DNA from: CAZSVI01 sp964610205
GTDB taxonomy: Bacteria > Bacillota > Clostridia > DSM-8532
Assembly (NCBI GenBank): GCA_964610205.1
Contig: CAZSVI010000048.1
Coordinates: 1-26,041, forward strand
DNA: 26,041 nt
Direction: 5' to 3'
Below, piece after piece: positions 1-7,073 of the stretch; the first letter of the stretch is position 1, and each line of letters starts with the position of its first letter. The notes under the pieces were generated by a model that did not search any database, had not been told where the DNA came from, and saw only the letters and a list, made by a program, of their open reading frames with translations. The position numbers were made by a program, and so were the translations under genes.

Positions 1-34
1 GGTGTAATTTTATATCTGAAGGAGCGAGGGATTT

Positions 35-259
35 TTGAAATCATTGCAGCCGTTATCAGAGGGCTTCCGTAAACATAGCAAAGCTGATAAAATTCGCTTT
101 TATAATATTGCCCGGGGTTCTGTTGAAGAATGCCGATATTATCTTATTCTTACGAAGGATCTAGAATATGGCGATATTTCCGAAGCAAAACTTCTTTTAG
201 AAGAAGTTAGCAAATTACTGGAGGCATATTGTCAGAGTGTTTTAAATTCTGAATACTGA
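35..259 (+). CDS. N-terminally truncated four-helix-bundle protein (S23/TIGR02436-like)
   Basis: The 74-residue product matches the C-terminal half of the small four-helix-bundle proteins related to the 23S rRNA intervening-sequence protein. The EGFRKHSK segment, the RFYNIARGS segment and the ending LLEEVSKLLEAYCQSVLNSE are typical of the family. Family members are usually about 120 residues, so the first two helices are missing. The frame has a stop at 5-7. The TTG at 35 follows a GAAGGAG sequence at 18-24, so the stub could still be translated. The residues just before EGF (SLQPLS) differ from the usual SIAANIA pattern in a way that small deletions would explain. This suggests a decayed gene rather than an alternative short form. 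The biological role of the standalone family is not established. Confidence 0.5.
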   Translation: MKSLQPLSEGFRKHSKADKIRFYNIARGSVEECRYYLILTKDLEYGDISEAKLLLEEVSKLLEAYCQSVLNSEY

Positions 260-286
260 ATTCTGGGTTCTGAATTCTGAATTCTT
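247..286 (+). repeat. Tandem ATTCTGA-type tail repeat
   Basis: About five imperfect copies of a 7-8 bp unit (TTCTGAAT, ACTGAATT, CTGGGTTC, TGAATTC, TGAATTC) run across the end of the four-helix-bundle gene and past its stop codon. A GCGGC-TTT-GCCGC hairpin follows at 287-299. The unit spells (L)NSE or stop codons depending on frame, so expansion would move the stop. Confidence 0.6.
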
Positions 287-361
287 GCGGCTTTGCCGCG
301 GTATGGCATACCCGGAAAACATCTTCAGTAATTAATAAAGATAACGCGTCATGCTTTCATT

Positions 362-475
362 TTAGCAAAGGGGAACCGACCCGGCAAGCTTTGCGAGATA
401 CATTCCGGTATGTGAATTTTCTGCTCCCGCAACCTGTTCAGGTGTACCTGCAGCCATAATCATGCCGGTAACTCC
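362..475 (-). pseudogene. 3' remnant of a uvrA-type gene
   Basis: Read leftward, this stretch encodes GMIMAAGTPEQVAGAENSHTG followed by MYLAKLAG and a short tail ending at a TAA at 362-364. That pattern matches the extreme C-terminus of UvrA-family excinuclease ATPases, where a G-x-I-V-A-x-GTPEEVA segment is followed by S-x-TG-x-YL. The rest of a roughly 900-residue protein is absent. The marR stop codon lies at 475-477, in another frame, directly at the upstream edge, so a deletion appears to have joined the uvrA tail to the end of marR. No start codon or ribosome binding site serves this piece. The family match is from memory of the motif, not a search. Confidence 0.6.
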
Positions 476-915
476 TAGGCTTTCAACGCGTTCTTTTCCA
501 TAAGTTCCAGCAGCCTCAGAAGTTCTTTCTGTTCGCACTCGGTCATGTCCTTTGTTACCATCTCCCGCCATTTGGACAAGTACGTACGAATTATCGGCAG
601 CAGTTCCTGTCCATTCTCTGTAAGAAAAAGTCTGTTTTGTCGCCTGTCATCCTGTGATTGCTCGCGCTTTATATAACCCAGGTCTTCCAATTTGCGGCAC
701 TTGCGGGCCACACCGCTCTTGTCGATTAACAAATACTCACAAAGATTATCCTGGCTCGATCCTGGATTCCTATCCAGAAACAGAATAATAATAAACATCG
801 ACCCGTACAGCTTGAAGGTGCGCAGGTGTTCATCCATATAGTGCCGGCGCTGCCTTTCAAGACGGGTAATGTATCTGACAATATTACGTGTGAATTCTTG
901 TTTTTCGTTGTTCAT
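475..915 (-). CDS. MarR-family transcriptional regulator
   Basis: This is a 146-residue winged-helix regulator of usual MarR length. The DNA-binding core is visible in the middle: NPGSSQDNLCEYLLIDKSGV for the helix-turn-helix, then RKCRKLEDLGYIKREQSQDDRRQ, which carries the wing with the DDRR motif. A C-terminal dimerisation helix ends the protein. The chosen start is the ATG at 915 (MNNEKQ), which has GGAG nine bases upstream. The ATG at 942 lacks a Shine-Dalgarno sequence. The gene is second in a leftward operon and overlaps the 3' end of the MATE gene by 32 bp, which suggests translational coupling. It most likely represses the promoter at 2441-2469 and responds to a compound exported by the MATE protein. 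Confidence 0.9.
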   Translation of the reverse strand: MNNEKQEFTRNIVRYITRLERQRRHYMDEHLRTFKLYGSMFIIILFLDRNPGSSQDNLCEYLLIDKSGVARKCRKLEDLGYIKREQSQDDRRQNRLFLTENGQELLPIIRTYLSKWREMVTKDMTECEQKELLRLLELMEKNALKA

Positions 916-2380
916 TGCTATATTCTCCAAATACTGAGACATATTTCTTTGGCTCTTTCTGCAATTGATCCTGTTGCTCTATCCAAGTATTGTTTTCCGG
1001 TTTGTTTTGTTCCAACTCCATGCGCTTTATCTTACGATACAGTAAAATAACCATCGGAAGGGCTATCATTAAGGTCATAATATCCGCAACGGCCTGGGCT
1101 GAGGCGAGACCATAAACACCATATATATTCGATAATACCAAAACGCATGGTATAAGGCAAATTATTTGCCGTGAAAGGCCAAGCACCGCCGCGCCGATTG
1201 GTCGTCCCAGTGCCTGGAAAAGGCCGTTTGCAATCCCGCCCCACACATGGAATACCATTGTGATACATTGGGTTATAATCATATACGAACCAATCTTCAC
1301 AATCTCTGTATCATCCGATGATGCGAAAATACTAACCAATTTTGTGGCCATAATCGCCATAATCACGCCCAGTGTTAAACCTCCGGCGGCTCCCATAGCA
1401 CTGCAGGTCCAAAATGCTTTTCGTACCCTCTCATATTTCCTTGCGCCCCAGTTATACCCTGCAACAGGCTGAAAGCCTTGCCCGAGACCCATAATACCTG
1501 AACCGACAACACGGGCAGCCTTATTTGCGACTGATGCGGCGGCGAGAGCCGAATCTCCAAAGGTGCCGGCAACATTATTGATTACAATGGTGGAAATAGC
1601 CAGCATGCTGCTGCGAAGAAATGTGGGTATTCCCATTCTGGCAATCTCAAAAAAAATTTCTCTTTTAGGAGTAAAAAACTTTGGCTTTAACTCAAGCATT
1701 GACTTTTTTCGTAAGAAAGGAATCAACAGTATCATAAAGCTTATAAGTTTCGAAAGACCGGTAGCGATGGCGGCACCCGCGACTCCAAGGCTGAAAACAC
1801 TGATGAACAGCGGGTCGAGACCTATATTTACAATACACCCTGAAACCATGCCAACCATTGAATATTTGGTGCTGCCCTCGGCACGCAGGAGTTGGTTTAG
1901 TATGACCGTACCGGCTGTAAACGGGGAGGATAGCAGTATCCATCTTGCGTAATCCATTGAATACGGCATAACCGAATCGGTGGCGCCCAACATTTTAACC
2001 ATTGGCGCCATAAACATGTAGGCAATAAAAGACAGTATCAATAAGACCATAATCCCTGTAAAAAGTGTGGTTGTGCCTACCCGGCTGGCTTCTTCGTCGC
2101 GTTTGGCTCCCAGCAATCGCGATATGTAGCTGGATGCTCCCATGCCGAAGCCCATAGCGACTGAGCGTATTAAATGCATCAGCGAAGAGTTTACGCCAAC
2201 GGCTGCAGTTGCCGTAGTGCCCAGTTGGCTTACAAAGTAGGTATCTGTAATGTTGTATATCGAATCAATGAGCATTGCTATGATCATTGGAACAGCCACA
2301 ATGGGTATTACTTTGGCAACAGGTTCCTCAAGCATCATTTTTCGCCGGGATTCACGGTTTATCAATTGAGCTTCGATCAA
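884..2380 (-). CDS. MATE-family multidrug/metabolite exporter
   Basis: This 498-residue polytopic membrane protein has about twelve hydrophobic segments and the MATE/NorM layout of two six-helix bundles. Family signatures visible include PIVAVPMIIAMLIDSIYNITDTYFVSQLGT near the N-terminus, ASSYISRLLGAK, and the second-half GIMGLGQGFQPVAGYNWGAR. MATE proteins exchange Na+ or H+ for cationic drugs or metabolites across the cytoplasmic membrane. The TTG at 2380 is preferred as start because AAGGGGG sits seven bases before it. An in-frame ATG at 2404 has no ribosome binding site. The C-terminal tail after the last helix is about 40 residues, polar and longer than usual, and its coding sequence overlaps marR. 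The substrate is unknown. Confidence 0.92.
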   Translation of the reverse strand: MIEAQLINRESRRKMMLEEPVAKVIPIVAVPMIIAMLIDSIYNITDTYFVSQLGTTATAAVGVNSSLMHLIRSVAMGFGMGASSYISRLLGAKRDEEASRVGTTTLFTGIMVLLILSFIAYMFMAPMVKMLGATDSVMPYSMDYARWILLSSPFTAGTVILNQLLRAEGSTKYSMVGMVSGCIVNIGLDPLFISVFSLGVAGAAIATGLSKLISFMILLIPFLRKKSMLELKPKFFTPKREIFFEIARMGIPTFLRSSMLAISTIVINNVAGTFGDSALAAASVANKAARVVGSGIMGLGQGFQPVAGYNWGARKYERVRKAFWTCSAMGAAGGLTLGVIMAIMATKLVSIFASSDDTEIVKIGSYMIITQCITMVFHVWGGIANGLFQALGRPIGAAVLGLSRQIICLIPCVLVLSNIYGVYGLASAQAVADIMTLMIALPMVILLYRKIKRMELEQNKPENNTWIEQQDQLQKEPKKYVSVFGEYSNEQRKTRIHT

Positions 2381-2413
2381 GATAATGTCCCCCTTTATAT
2401 GCAAAAAAGTTGC

Positions 2414-2450
2414 ATGTTAATACAGTTGCAATATGCAACTATATTAACAT
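2414..2450. promoter_or_regulatory. 37-bp palindromic operator, probably for MarR
   Basis: Two 17-bp arms (2414-2430 and 2434-2450) are reverse complements with a single mismatch around a 3-bp centre. The core AGTTGCA-ATA-TGCAACT resembles known TTGCA/TGCAA-type MarR operators. It covers the -10 element and start region of the promoter at 2441-2469, the position expected for repression. A further half-site-like GTTGCA lies at 2409-2414. Confidence 0.75.
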
Positions 2451-2469
2451 ATTAATCTATTTTAGTCAA
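2441..2469 (-). promoter_or_regulatory. σA promoter of the MATE-marR operon
   Basis: On the minus strand, TTGACT (2469-2464) is separated by 17 bp from TAATAT (2446-2441). This is near-consensus in both boxes with ideal spacing. Transcription would start near 2434, inside the palindrome. Confidence 0.75.
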
Positions 2470-2475
2470 CTGCGA

Positions 2476-2527
2476 GGGGACGATTCTCCCGCTTCCATTT
2501 CCATTTGGAAGCAGAAAAACCGTCCTC
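2476..2527. repeat. Imperfect inverted repeat with GGGGACG-type arm
   Basis: The arms GCTTCCA (2491-2497) and TGGAAGC (2506-2512) pair exactly. Pairing continues imperfectly outward to GGGGACG at 2476-2482 and CGTCCTCC at 2521-2528. Sequences like GGGGACGGTTCTC are common as dispersed non-coding repeats in clostridial genomes, so this may be a solo copy of such an element. It has no long T-tract. Confidence 0.45.
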
Positions 2528-2549
2528 CTGCTTCCTTGCTTTTGATTGA

Positions 2550-2931
2550 AAAGAGTTTGTATCATATGTTAAAATAAAATTTTTTGATGCGTATGATAAC
2601 AAAACAGGTGTACATGATCCTGGAACGGACCAGTGGATTTTTGTACAACCATGAATGAAGCAGGGGGATGGTTCCCTGTCTGAGGCAGTAATTGATGAGA
2701 TAAACGATGCTCCATTAACTTCTTTGAATGAATACGTTTACACTAAATCGCAATATCCCCTTGGCTTATCAGATTATGCATGGTTTCAAGGACTTGTTTT
2801 TGTGAGTTTGAAATTTCTGAAGCAATGGGGGGTAAAAAACTATTATAGGCAATTATTCTCTTGATGATGGCTTGCAGATGATATAGAATGGTAAGGAATT
2901 TATTGAAATTATTGAAGGTAAGGTAAACTAA
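2550..2931 (+). pseudogene. Decayed reading frame, family not recognised
   Basis: One frame reads KEFVSYVKIKFFDAYDNKTG and on to FVQP, then a TGA at 2652-2654. It continues in the same frame from 2655 for 69 codons (MKQGDGSLSEAVIDE to NYYRQLFS). Near 2842 a shift by +1 opens IIGNYSLDDGLQMI, a stop, and NGKEFIEIIEGKVN up to TAA at 2929-2931. The pieces look like one protein of about 120 residues broken by two stops and a frameshift. No ribosome binding site precedes the start. I do not recognise the family, and chance coding potential cannot be excluded. Confidence 0.35.
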
Positions 2932-2949
2932 TGCCGACTAACGCTTAAC

Positions 2950-2986
2950 CTGACGCAATTGCATCAGTTGATGTAAAAATTAATAT
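2950..2986 (+). promoter_or_regulatory. Candidate promoter and operator of the ABC-2 operon
   Basis: TTGCAT (2959-2964), a 16-bp spacer and TAATAT (2981-2986) form a plausible σA promoter. An 18-bp palindrome with one mismatched pair (2950-2967, core GCAATTGC) covers the -35 box. If transcription starts near 2993, the ATG at 2985 cannot be used, which agrees with choosing the ATG at 3006. Confidence 0.4.
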
Positions 2987-3005
2987 GCGAGTGGTAGGAT
3001 TTGTT

Positions 3006-3836
3006 ATGATAAATATTTCGGGGGTTATCAGACAGCAGTTCGGCATCTTAAGAGCAGTTGCATTTGCAACGTATAAGGAATGGTCTGTATACAGATCCCA
3101 TTCCATGGTTTCGCTTTTTGTTGGTCCGGTTTACTTCCTGGTTCAGTATTTCATATGGAATGCGGTTTACAATACTCATGTCAGTATAAGCGGACTGTCG
3201 CTTGAACAGATGATAACCTATTTTGCCATAGCTATGCTTATCAACTATATTATTATGGATTTTGCGGACTGGAATCTTCAGATGCTGATACATACCGGAA
3301 AATTCCTCACCTTTGTATTAAGGCCTGTATTCCATGTATATTTTGCATTTTCACAGAAGGTAGGACACAGAATTTTAGGATTGTTCTTTGAGTTTATTCC
3401 ACTGCTTGCGATATTTACTTTTATTCTGAAGATAAGACTTGTTCCCGCAAGACCTTTCTGGAGTGTATTATCCATTGCTCTGGGGTTTGTTATGATGTTT
3501 CTGGTGGACTACTGCATTGGTATAACAGCTTTCTGGCTTACAAGAACGTCCGGGGTACGCAGGATGTTTTTGCTGCTTCGTGACATCTGTTCGGGAGTAT
3601 TAGTTCCACTAACCCTTTTTCCTTCCCTGCTTCAGAAGATTTTTTTTATCCTGCCTTTCCAGTTTATTGCTTATGTTCCCGTCAGGGTGTTTATAGGTTC
3701 ATATGAACTGGGTGGATACTCCTGTACAATACCTCAAATTGTTGGTATTCAGGTTATAGCCGTCTTAATTATGACTGTATTTACAATATTTTTTTATAAG
3801 AGAGGAATCAGGCGGTTTACGGGGGTGGGAGCATGA
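3006..3836 (+). CDS. ABC-2 type permease (DUF990-like), first subunit
   Basis: This 276-residue integral membrane protein has about six hydrophobic segments and no signal peptide. The N-terminal part, FATYKEWSVYRSHSMVSLF followed by the first helix, is the pattern of the ABC-2 permease subgroup related to DUF990 (PF06182). The start is taken as the ATG at 3006, preceded by TAGGA seven bases upstream. The in-frame ATG at 2985 has no ribosome binding site and overlaps the likely -10 box. The gene overlaps the next permease gene by 4 bp (ATGA). Together the two permeases and the ATPase would form one exporter in the cytoplasmic membrane. The substrate is unknown. Confidence 0.85.
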   Translation: MINISGVIRQQFGILRAVAFATYKEWSVYRSHSMVSLFVGPVYFLVQYFIWNAVYNTHVSISGLSLEQMITYFAIAMLINYIIMDFADWNLQMLIHTGKFLTFVLRPVFHVYFAFSQKVGHRILGLFFEFIPLLAIFTFILKIRLVPARPFWSVLSIALGFVMMFLVDYCIGITAFWLTRTSGVRRMFLLLRDICSGVLVPLTLFPSLLQKIFFILPFQFIAYVPVRVFIGSYELGGYSCTIPQIVGIQVIAVLIMTVFTIFFYKRGIRRFTGVGA

Positions 3837-4615
3837 GGAGAGGTATCCGGTTGTATTTTATGGCTATGAAAAACAGCTTTGCCTCCAGGATTGCATACCG
3901 TACGGATTTTATCTTCAGTGCCGTTATGATTTTCATATCTGAACTTATTATCCCGTTCATTACGGTATTGATTTATAAAACGGGCGCCTCGTTTCCGGGG
4001 TGGAGTGTGGAAGAAGTGTTACTGCTTCAGGGGATTTTCCTGCTGTCAAGAGGTATGGCGAATCTTTTGTTTTTTGGGCTGGTATGGAATACTTTAAACC
4101 GTGTCAGGGAGGGAACATACGATATACTGCTGATAAAGCCGGCATCCACGTTGTTTATGTCGGTCGCAACCAATTTCGAGCCGGATAGTATAGGGATAGT
4201 GGTGTGTGGGCTGCTGGTTTCCATATATGCTTTTACAATGCTCTCCCTACCGGGTATTATGGAAATACTTATGTTTATACTCCTGTTTGTACTATCTATG
4301 ATCATGCTTTTTGCATTTGCGGCTTTTATGGCCGGAAGTGTATTCAAATGGGTGGGCAACAGCAGAATTTATGAGATATTCGATAGTATAATGTCCTTTG
4401 GAAACTTTCCCAGAAGTATATTCACCAGAGGGTTTCAGACGATTATCTCATATGTGGTGCCTGTGGCAGCTGTAGGATTTCTTCCGGCATCAGCTCTGCT
4501 CGGAAGAAATCCGGAAGGGATTCTGACAACAGGTATAGTATGTCTGCTTTTTCTTTTTGGCAGTTTAAGCTTCTGGAAACTAATGTTAAGGCAATACACA
4601 AGTGCGGGGGGATAA
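3833..4615 (+). CDS. ABC-2 type permease, second subunit
   Basis: This is a 260-residue membrane protein with about six hydrophobic helices. It opens with RRGIRLYFMAMKNSFASRIAYRTDFIFSA, the usual amphipathic lead-in of ABC-2 permeases of this type (compare YFMxxxKNxxxxRxxYRxDF). The start codon overlaps the stop of the preceding gene by 4 bp, so the two subunits are probably translated in fixed ratio. It ends 9 bp before the ATPase gene. Two different permeases with one ATPase is the usual arrangement of this subgroup. Nothing in the sequence identifies a substrate. Confidence 0.85.
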   Translation: MRRGIRLYFMAMKNSFASRIAYRTDFIFSAVMIFISELIIPFITVLIYKTGASFPGWSVEEVLLLQGIFLLSRGMANLLFFGLVWNTLNRVREGTYDILLIKPASTLFMSVATNFEPDSIGIVVCGLLVSIYAFTMLSLPGIMEILMFILLFVLSMIMLFAFAAFMAGSVFKWVGNSRIYEIFDSIMSFGNFPRSIFTRGFQTIISYVVPVAAVGFLPASALLGRNPEGILTTGIVCLLFLFGSLSFWKLMLRQYTSAGG

Positions 4616-4624
4616 TAACGTATA

Positions 4625-5629
4625 ATGATAATAAAAATAAACGCGTTGAGGAAAACCTATGTTACACATGAACGGGGAAGCTCCTTTATTGATTCTTTAA
4701 AAAGCCTTATAAAAAGAAAGATAATACAGGTAGAGGCATTGAAGGGTATTTCCTTTAATGTTGAAGAAGGTGAAATGTTAGGGCTCCTGGGTCCAAATGG
4801 CGCAGGTAAGTCAACCATCCTGAAGATATTGACGGGAGTGCTTTATCCTACTTCCGGCGAGGTTGAAGTTATGGGATATGTGCCATGGATTAAGCGTAAG
4901 CAGTATGTTGCCGGAATAGGTGCTGTTTTTGGCCAGAAATCCCAGTTAATCTGGGATATACCTCCATTGGACTCATTTGAGATGAACAGGGTTATCTATG
5001 ACATCCCGGCCCGGCTGTATAAGGAACGTCTTTGGGGAATGGTTGAATTACTGGAGGTGGGAGAGTACGTTAAAAAGCCCACCAGGCAGCTGTCTCTTGG
5101 CGAAAGGATGAAATGTGAGTTTATTATGGCCATGCTGCATGACCCTGAGATTGTTTTTCTGGATGAACCGACCATTGGGCTTGATGTTATTGCAAAGGAG
5201 AGGATACGCGAATTTATAATGAATATGAATCGCAAGGGTATCACCTTTGTTCTGACAACTCATGACCTGGATGATGTTGAGCTGTTGGCAAAGCGTGTGA
5301 TAGTAATAAACAATGGTGAAATTGTATATGATAACAGAATGGATGCACTGCGCAAGTTTTTTGGGAACAGGAAGCTGGTAACTCTGGTAACTCAAAAACC
5401 TCTGCCGGACCTAAACGGTATACCCGGTGTTTATGTCAAGGATATGATTACTCCTCATAACGCAGAACTTGAACTAAATACCGATCTGCTTGAACTGAAC
5501 CGGTTTATTAAATCCATTAATGATGAGTACATAATAAGTGATTTGACTATGAGGCCGCCACAAATTGATAGTATTGTAAAGGAACTTTATATAACAACAA
5601 ATAAATCATATACCAATAAGGAGGTTTGA
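4625..5629 (+). CDS. ABC transporter ATP-binding protein (ABC-2 exporter)
   Basis: This 334-residue cytoplasmic ATPase carries all the nucleotide-binding motifs: Walker A GPNGAGKS at 56-63, Q-loop around GQKSQ with Gln104, signature LSLGERM at 156-162, Walker B IVFLDEP at 176-182, and the switch His213 in TTHDLDD. The N-terminal RGSSFIDSLKSLIKRKII insertion and the post-B-loop IGLD segment are usual in drug/antibiotic ABC-2 exporters. After residue 240 there is a C-terminal accessory domain of about 90 residues, also usual in this group. It is third in the operon and powers the two upstream permeases. Its terminal codons carry the AAGGAGG ribosome binding site of the next gene. Confidence 0.93.
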   Translation: MIIKINALRKTYVTHERGSSFIDSLKSLIKRKIIQVEALKGISFNVEEGEMLGLLGPNGAGKSTILKILTGVLYPTSGEVEVMGYVPWIKRKQYVAGIGAVFGQKSQLIWDIPPLDSFEMNRVIYDIPARLYKERLWGMVELLEVGEYVKKPTRQLSLGERMKCEFIMAMLHDPEIVFLDEPTIGLDVIAKERIREFIMNMNRKGITFVLTTHDLDDVELLAKRVIVINNGEIVYDNRMDALRKFFGNRKLVTLVTQKPLPDLNGIPGVYVKDMITPHNAELELNTDLLELNRFIKSINDEYIISDLTMRPPQIDSIVKELYITTNKSYTNKEV

Positions 5630-5633
5630 TAGT

Positions 5634-7070
5634 ATGAACAGGAATGATCTGAAAAAACTTGAGGGACTCGATCAATTTATCGAAGATGGTTTAAAGTTGT
5701 GGAATGTACCCGGTATGGGGTTGTCTGTCGTTAAGGATGGAGAGCTTTTGTATTCCAACGGATATGGCTACAGAGATCCGGAAAAGGGCCTTGAAATGAA
5801 TGCGGATACTCTTTACAGAATTGCATCGAATACCAAGGCTTTTGTTTCAATGTCACTGGCCATATTGGTTGACGAAGGCAAATTGGACTGGGATAAACCA
5901 GTTAGAGAATACATACCCTACTTCAGACTTAAGGACAGCTATGCCTCGGAAAATGTTACTCCAAGGGATCTGTTATGCCACAGGACTGGGCTTCCGGCGC
6001 ATGACTGGGCGCTGCACGACTTTAAAACCAGAAAGGAAATGGTAGAGAACCTGAGATATCTGGACTCCTCTTATCCTATGAGAACAAAATTGCAGTATAA
6101 CAATCTCATGTACATGACAGCCGGACACCTGGTGGATTGCATAACAGATCAGAATTGGGAGAGTTTTGTTCAGGAGAAGATTTTCGATGTGCTGGATATG
6201 AAAAAGAGCAACTTCTCATTTTTTAAGTCATGCTTATCTGAAAATTTTGCCGAATGCCATTATATGAAGAATGATATTTTGAAACAATACAAATTCAACA
6301 AGGTAATGGATCCGGAATATATTTATCCAAGATCTCCCGCAGGGGGCATAAACACGACTCCAAATGAAATGGCCAACTGGATGATTCTTCAGTTGAACAA
6401 GGGAAAATTTAAAGGTAAACGGATTGTTTCAGAGAAGTTGTTTGAAGAATTGCATTCTCCCCAGATGATTGACAATTGGAATTCGCCTTATGAAGAGTAT
6501 GGGGAATCAAGCTGCGGTTTGGGCTGGTTCATCTGGGCATATAGAGGTGAGAAGCTTGTAGTTCATGGCGGATTTTTTGGCAGCCAGGTATATCTGCTGC
6601 CCAAAAGAAATATTGGAATTTCGGTGATGCCAACATTGGGAAGCCCTCTTACAGAAATAGTACTAAATAACGTTATAGACCGTTTGCTGGATTTGAATCA
6701 GGTTAACTGGGCCGCCAGAAAAATAAAAGAGCAGGAAGAAGCAAAAAATCAACAGAAGTCGGTTATATCAGATCGGATTGAGGGAACTTCAACATCTCAG
6801 GCCCTGGAAGCCTTTTGCGGTGATTTCCTTTGTGATGGGTATGGTAAATTTTCAATCAAATTGGATGAAAAAGGGCTCTATGTAGAAGATGATGAGCATT
6901 ATCATTGCTTGCGTCATTATCATTATGATACCTTTGAACTTCTTGACAATGATAATGAAGACGCACTTACCAAATTCACCTTCCATACCGATGCAAAGGG
7001 CGTAATAAACAGTTTAACAGCGCCATTGGAACCGTCCGTCAAAGATATTGTATTTACAAGGAGTATATGA
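5634..7070 (+). CDS. Beta-lactamase-family serine hydrolase
   Basis: This 478-residue protein belongs to the class C beta-lactamase/penicillin-binding-protein-like superfamily (PF00144). The catalytic SxxK motif is SNTK at 65-68, the YxN motif is YNN at 155-157, and HGG at 311-313 replaces the KTG triad. A C-terminal domain from about residue 385 resembles the lipocalin-like extension found on many such hydrolases. There is no signal peptide or membrane anchor, so it should be cytoplasmic, unlike true beta-lactamases. Such enzymes act as esterases or D-amino-peptidases on small molecules. It starts 4 bp after the ATPase gene with AAGGAGG upstream, and so is co-transcribed with the exporter. 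It may process the exported compound; that link is inference. Confidence 0.9.
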   Translation: MNRNDLKKLEGLDQFIEDGLKLWNVPGMGLSVVKDGELLYSNGYGYRDPEKGLEMNADTLYRIASNTKAFVSMSLAILVDEGKLDWDKPVREYIPYFRLKDSYASENVTPRDLLCHRTGLPAHDWALHDFKTRKEMVENLRYLDSSYPMRTKLQYNNLMYMTAGHLVDCITDQNWESFVQEKIFDVLDMKKSNFSFFKSCLSENFAECHYMKNDILKQYKFNKVMDPEYIYPRSPAGGINTTPNEMANWMILQLNKGKFKGKRIVSEKLFEELHSPQMIDNWNSPYEEYGESSCGLGWFIWAYRGEKLVVHGGFFGSQVYLLPKRNIGISVMPTLGSPLTEIVLNNVIDRLLDLNQVNWAARKIKEQEEAKNQQKSVISDRIEGTSTSQALEAFCGDFLCDGYGKFSIKLDEKGLYVEDDEHYHCLRHYHYDTFELLDNDNEDALTKFTFHTDAKGVINSLTAPLEPSVKDIVFTRSI

Positions 7071-7073
7071 ATC

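Noticed and set aside
1563..1952. 129-codon open frame on the plus strand
   Set aside because: It is antisense to the MATE exporter gene; composition is what a membrane-protein complement gives.
2655..2864. 69-codon open frame taken alone as a gene
   Set aside because: It has no ribosome binding site and continues an upstream frame across a stop codon, so it is better explained as part of a decayed gene.
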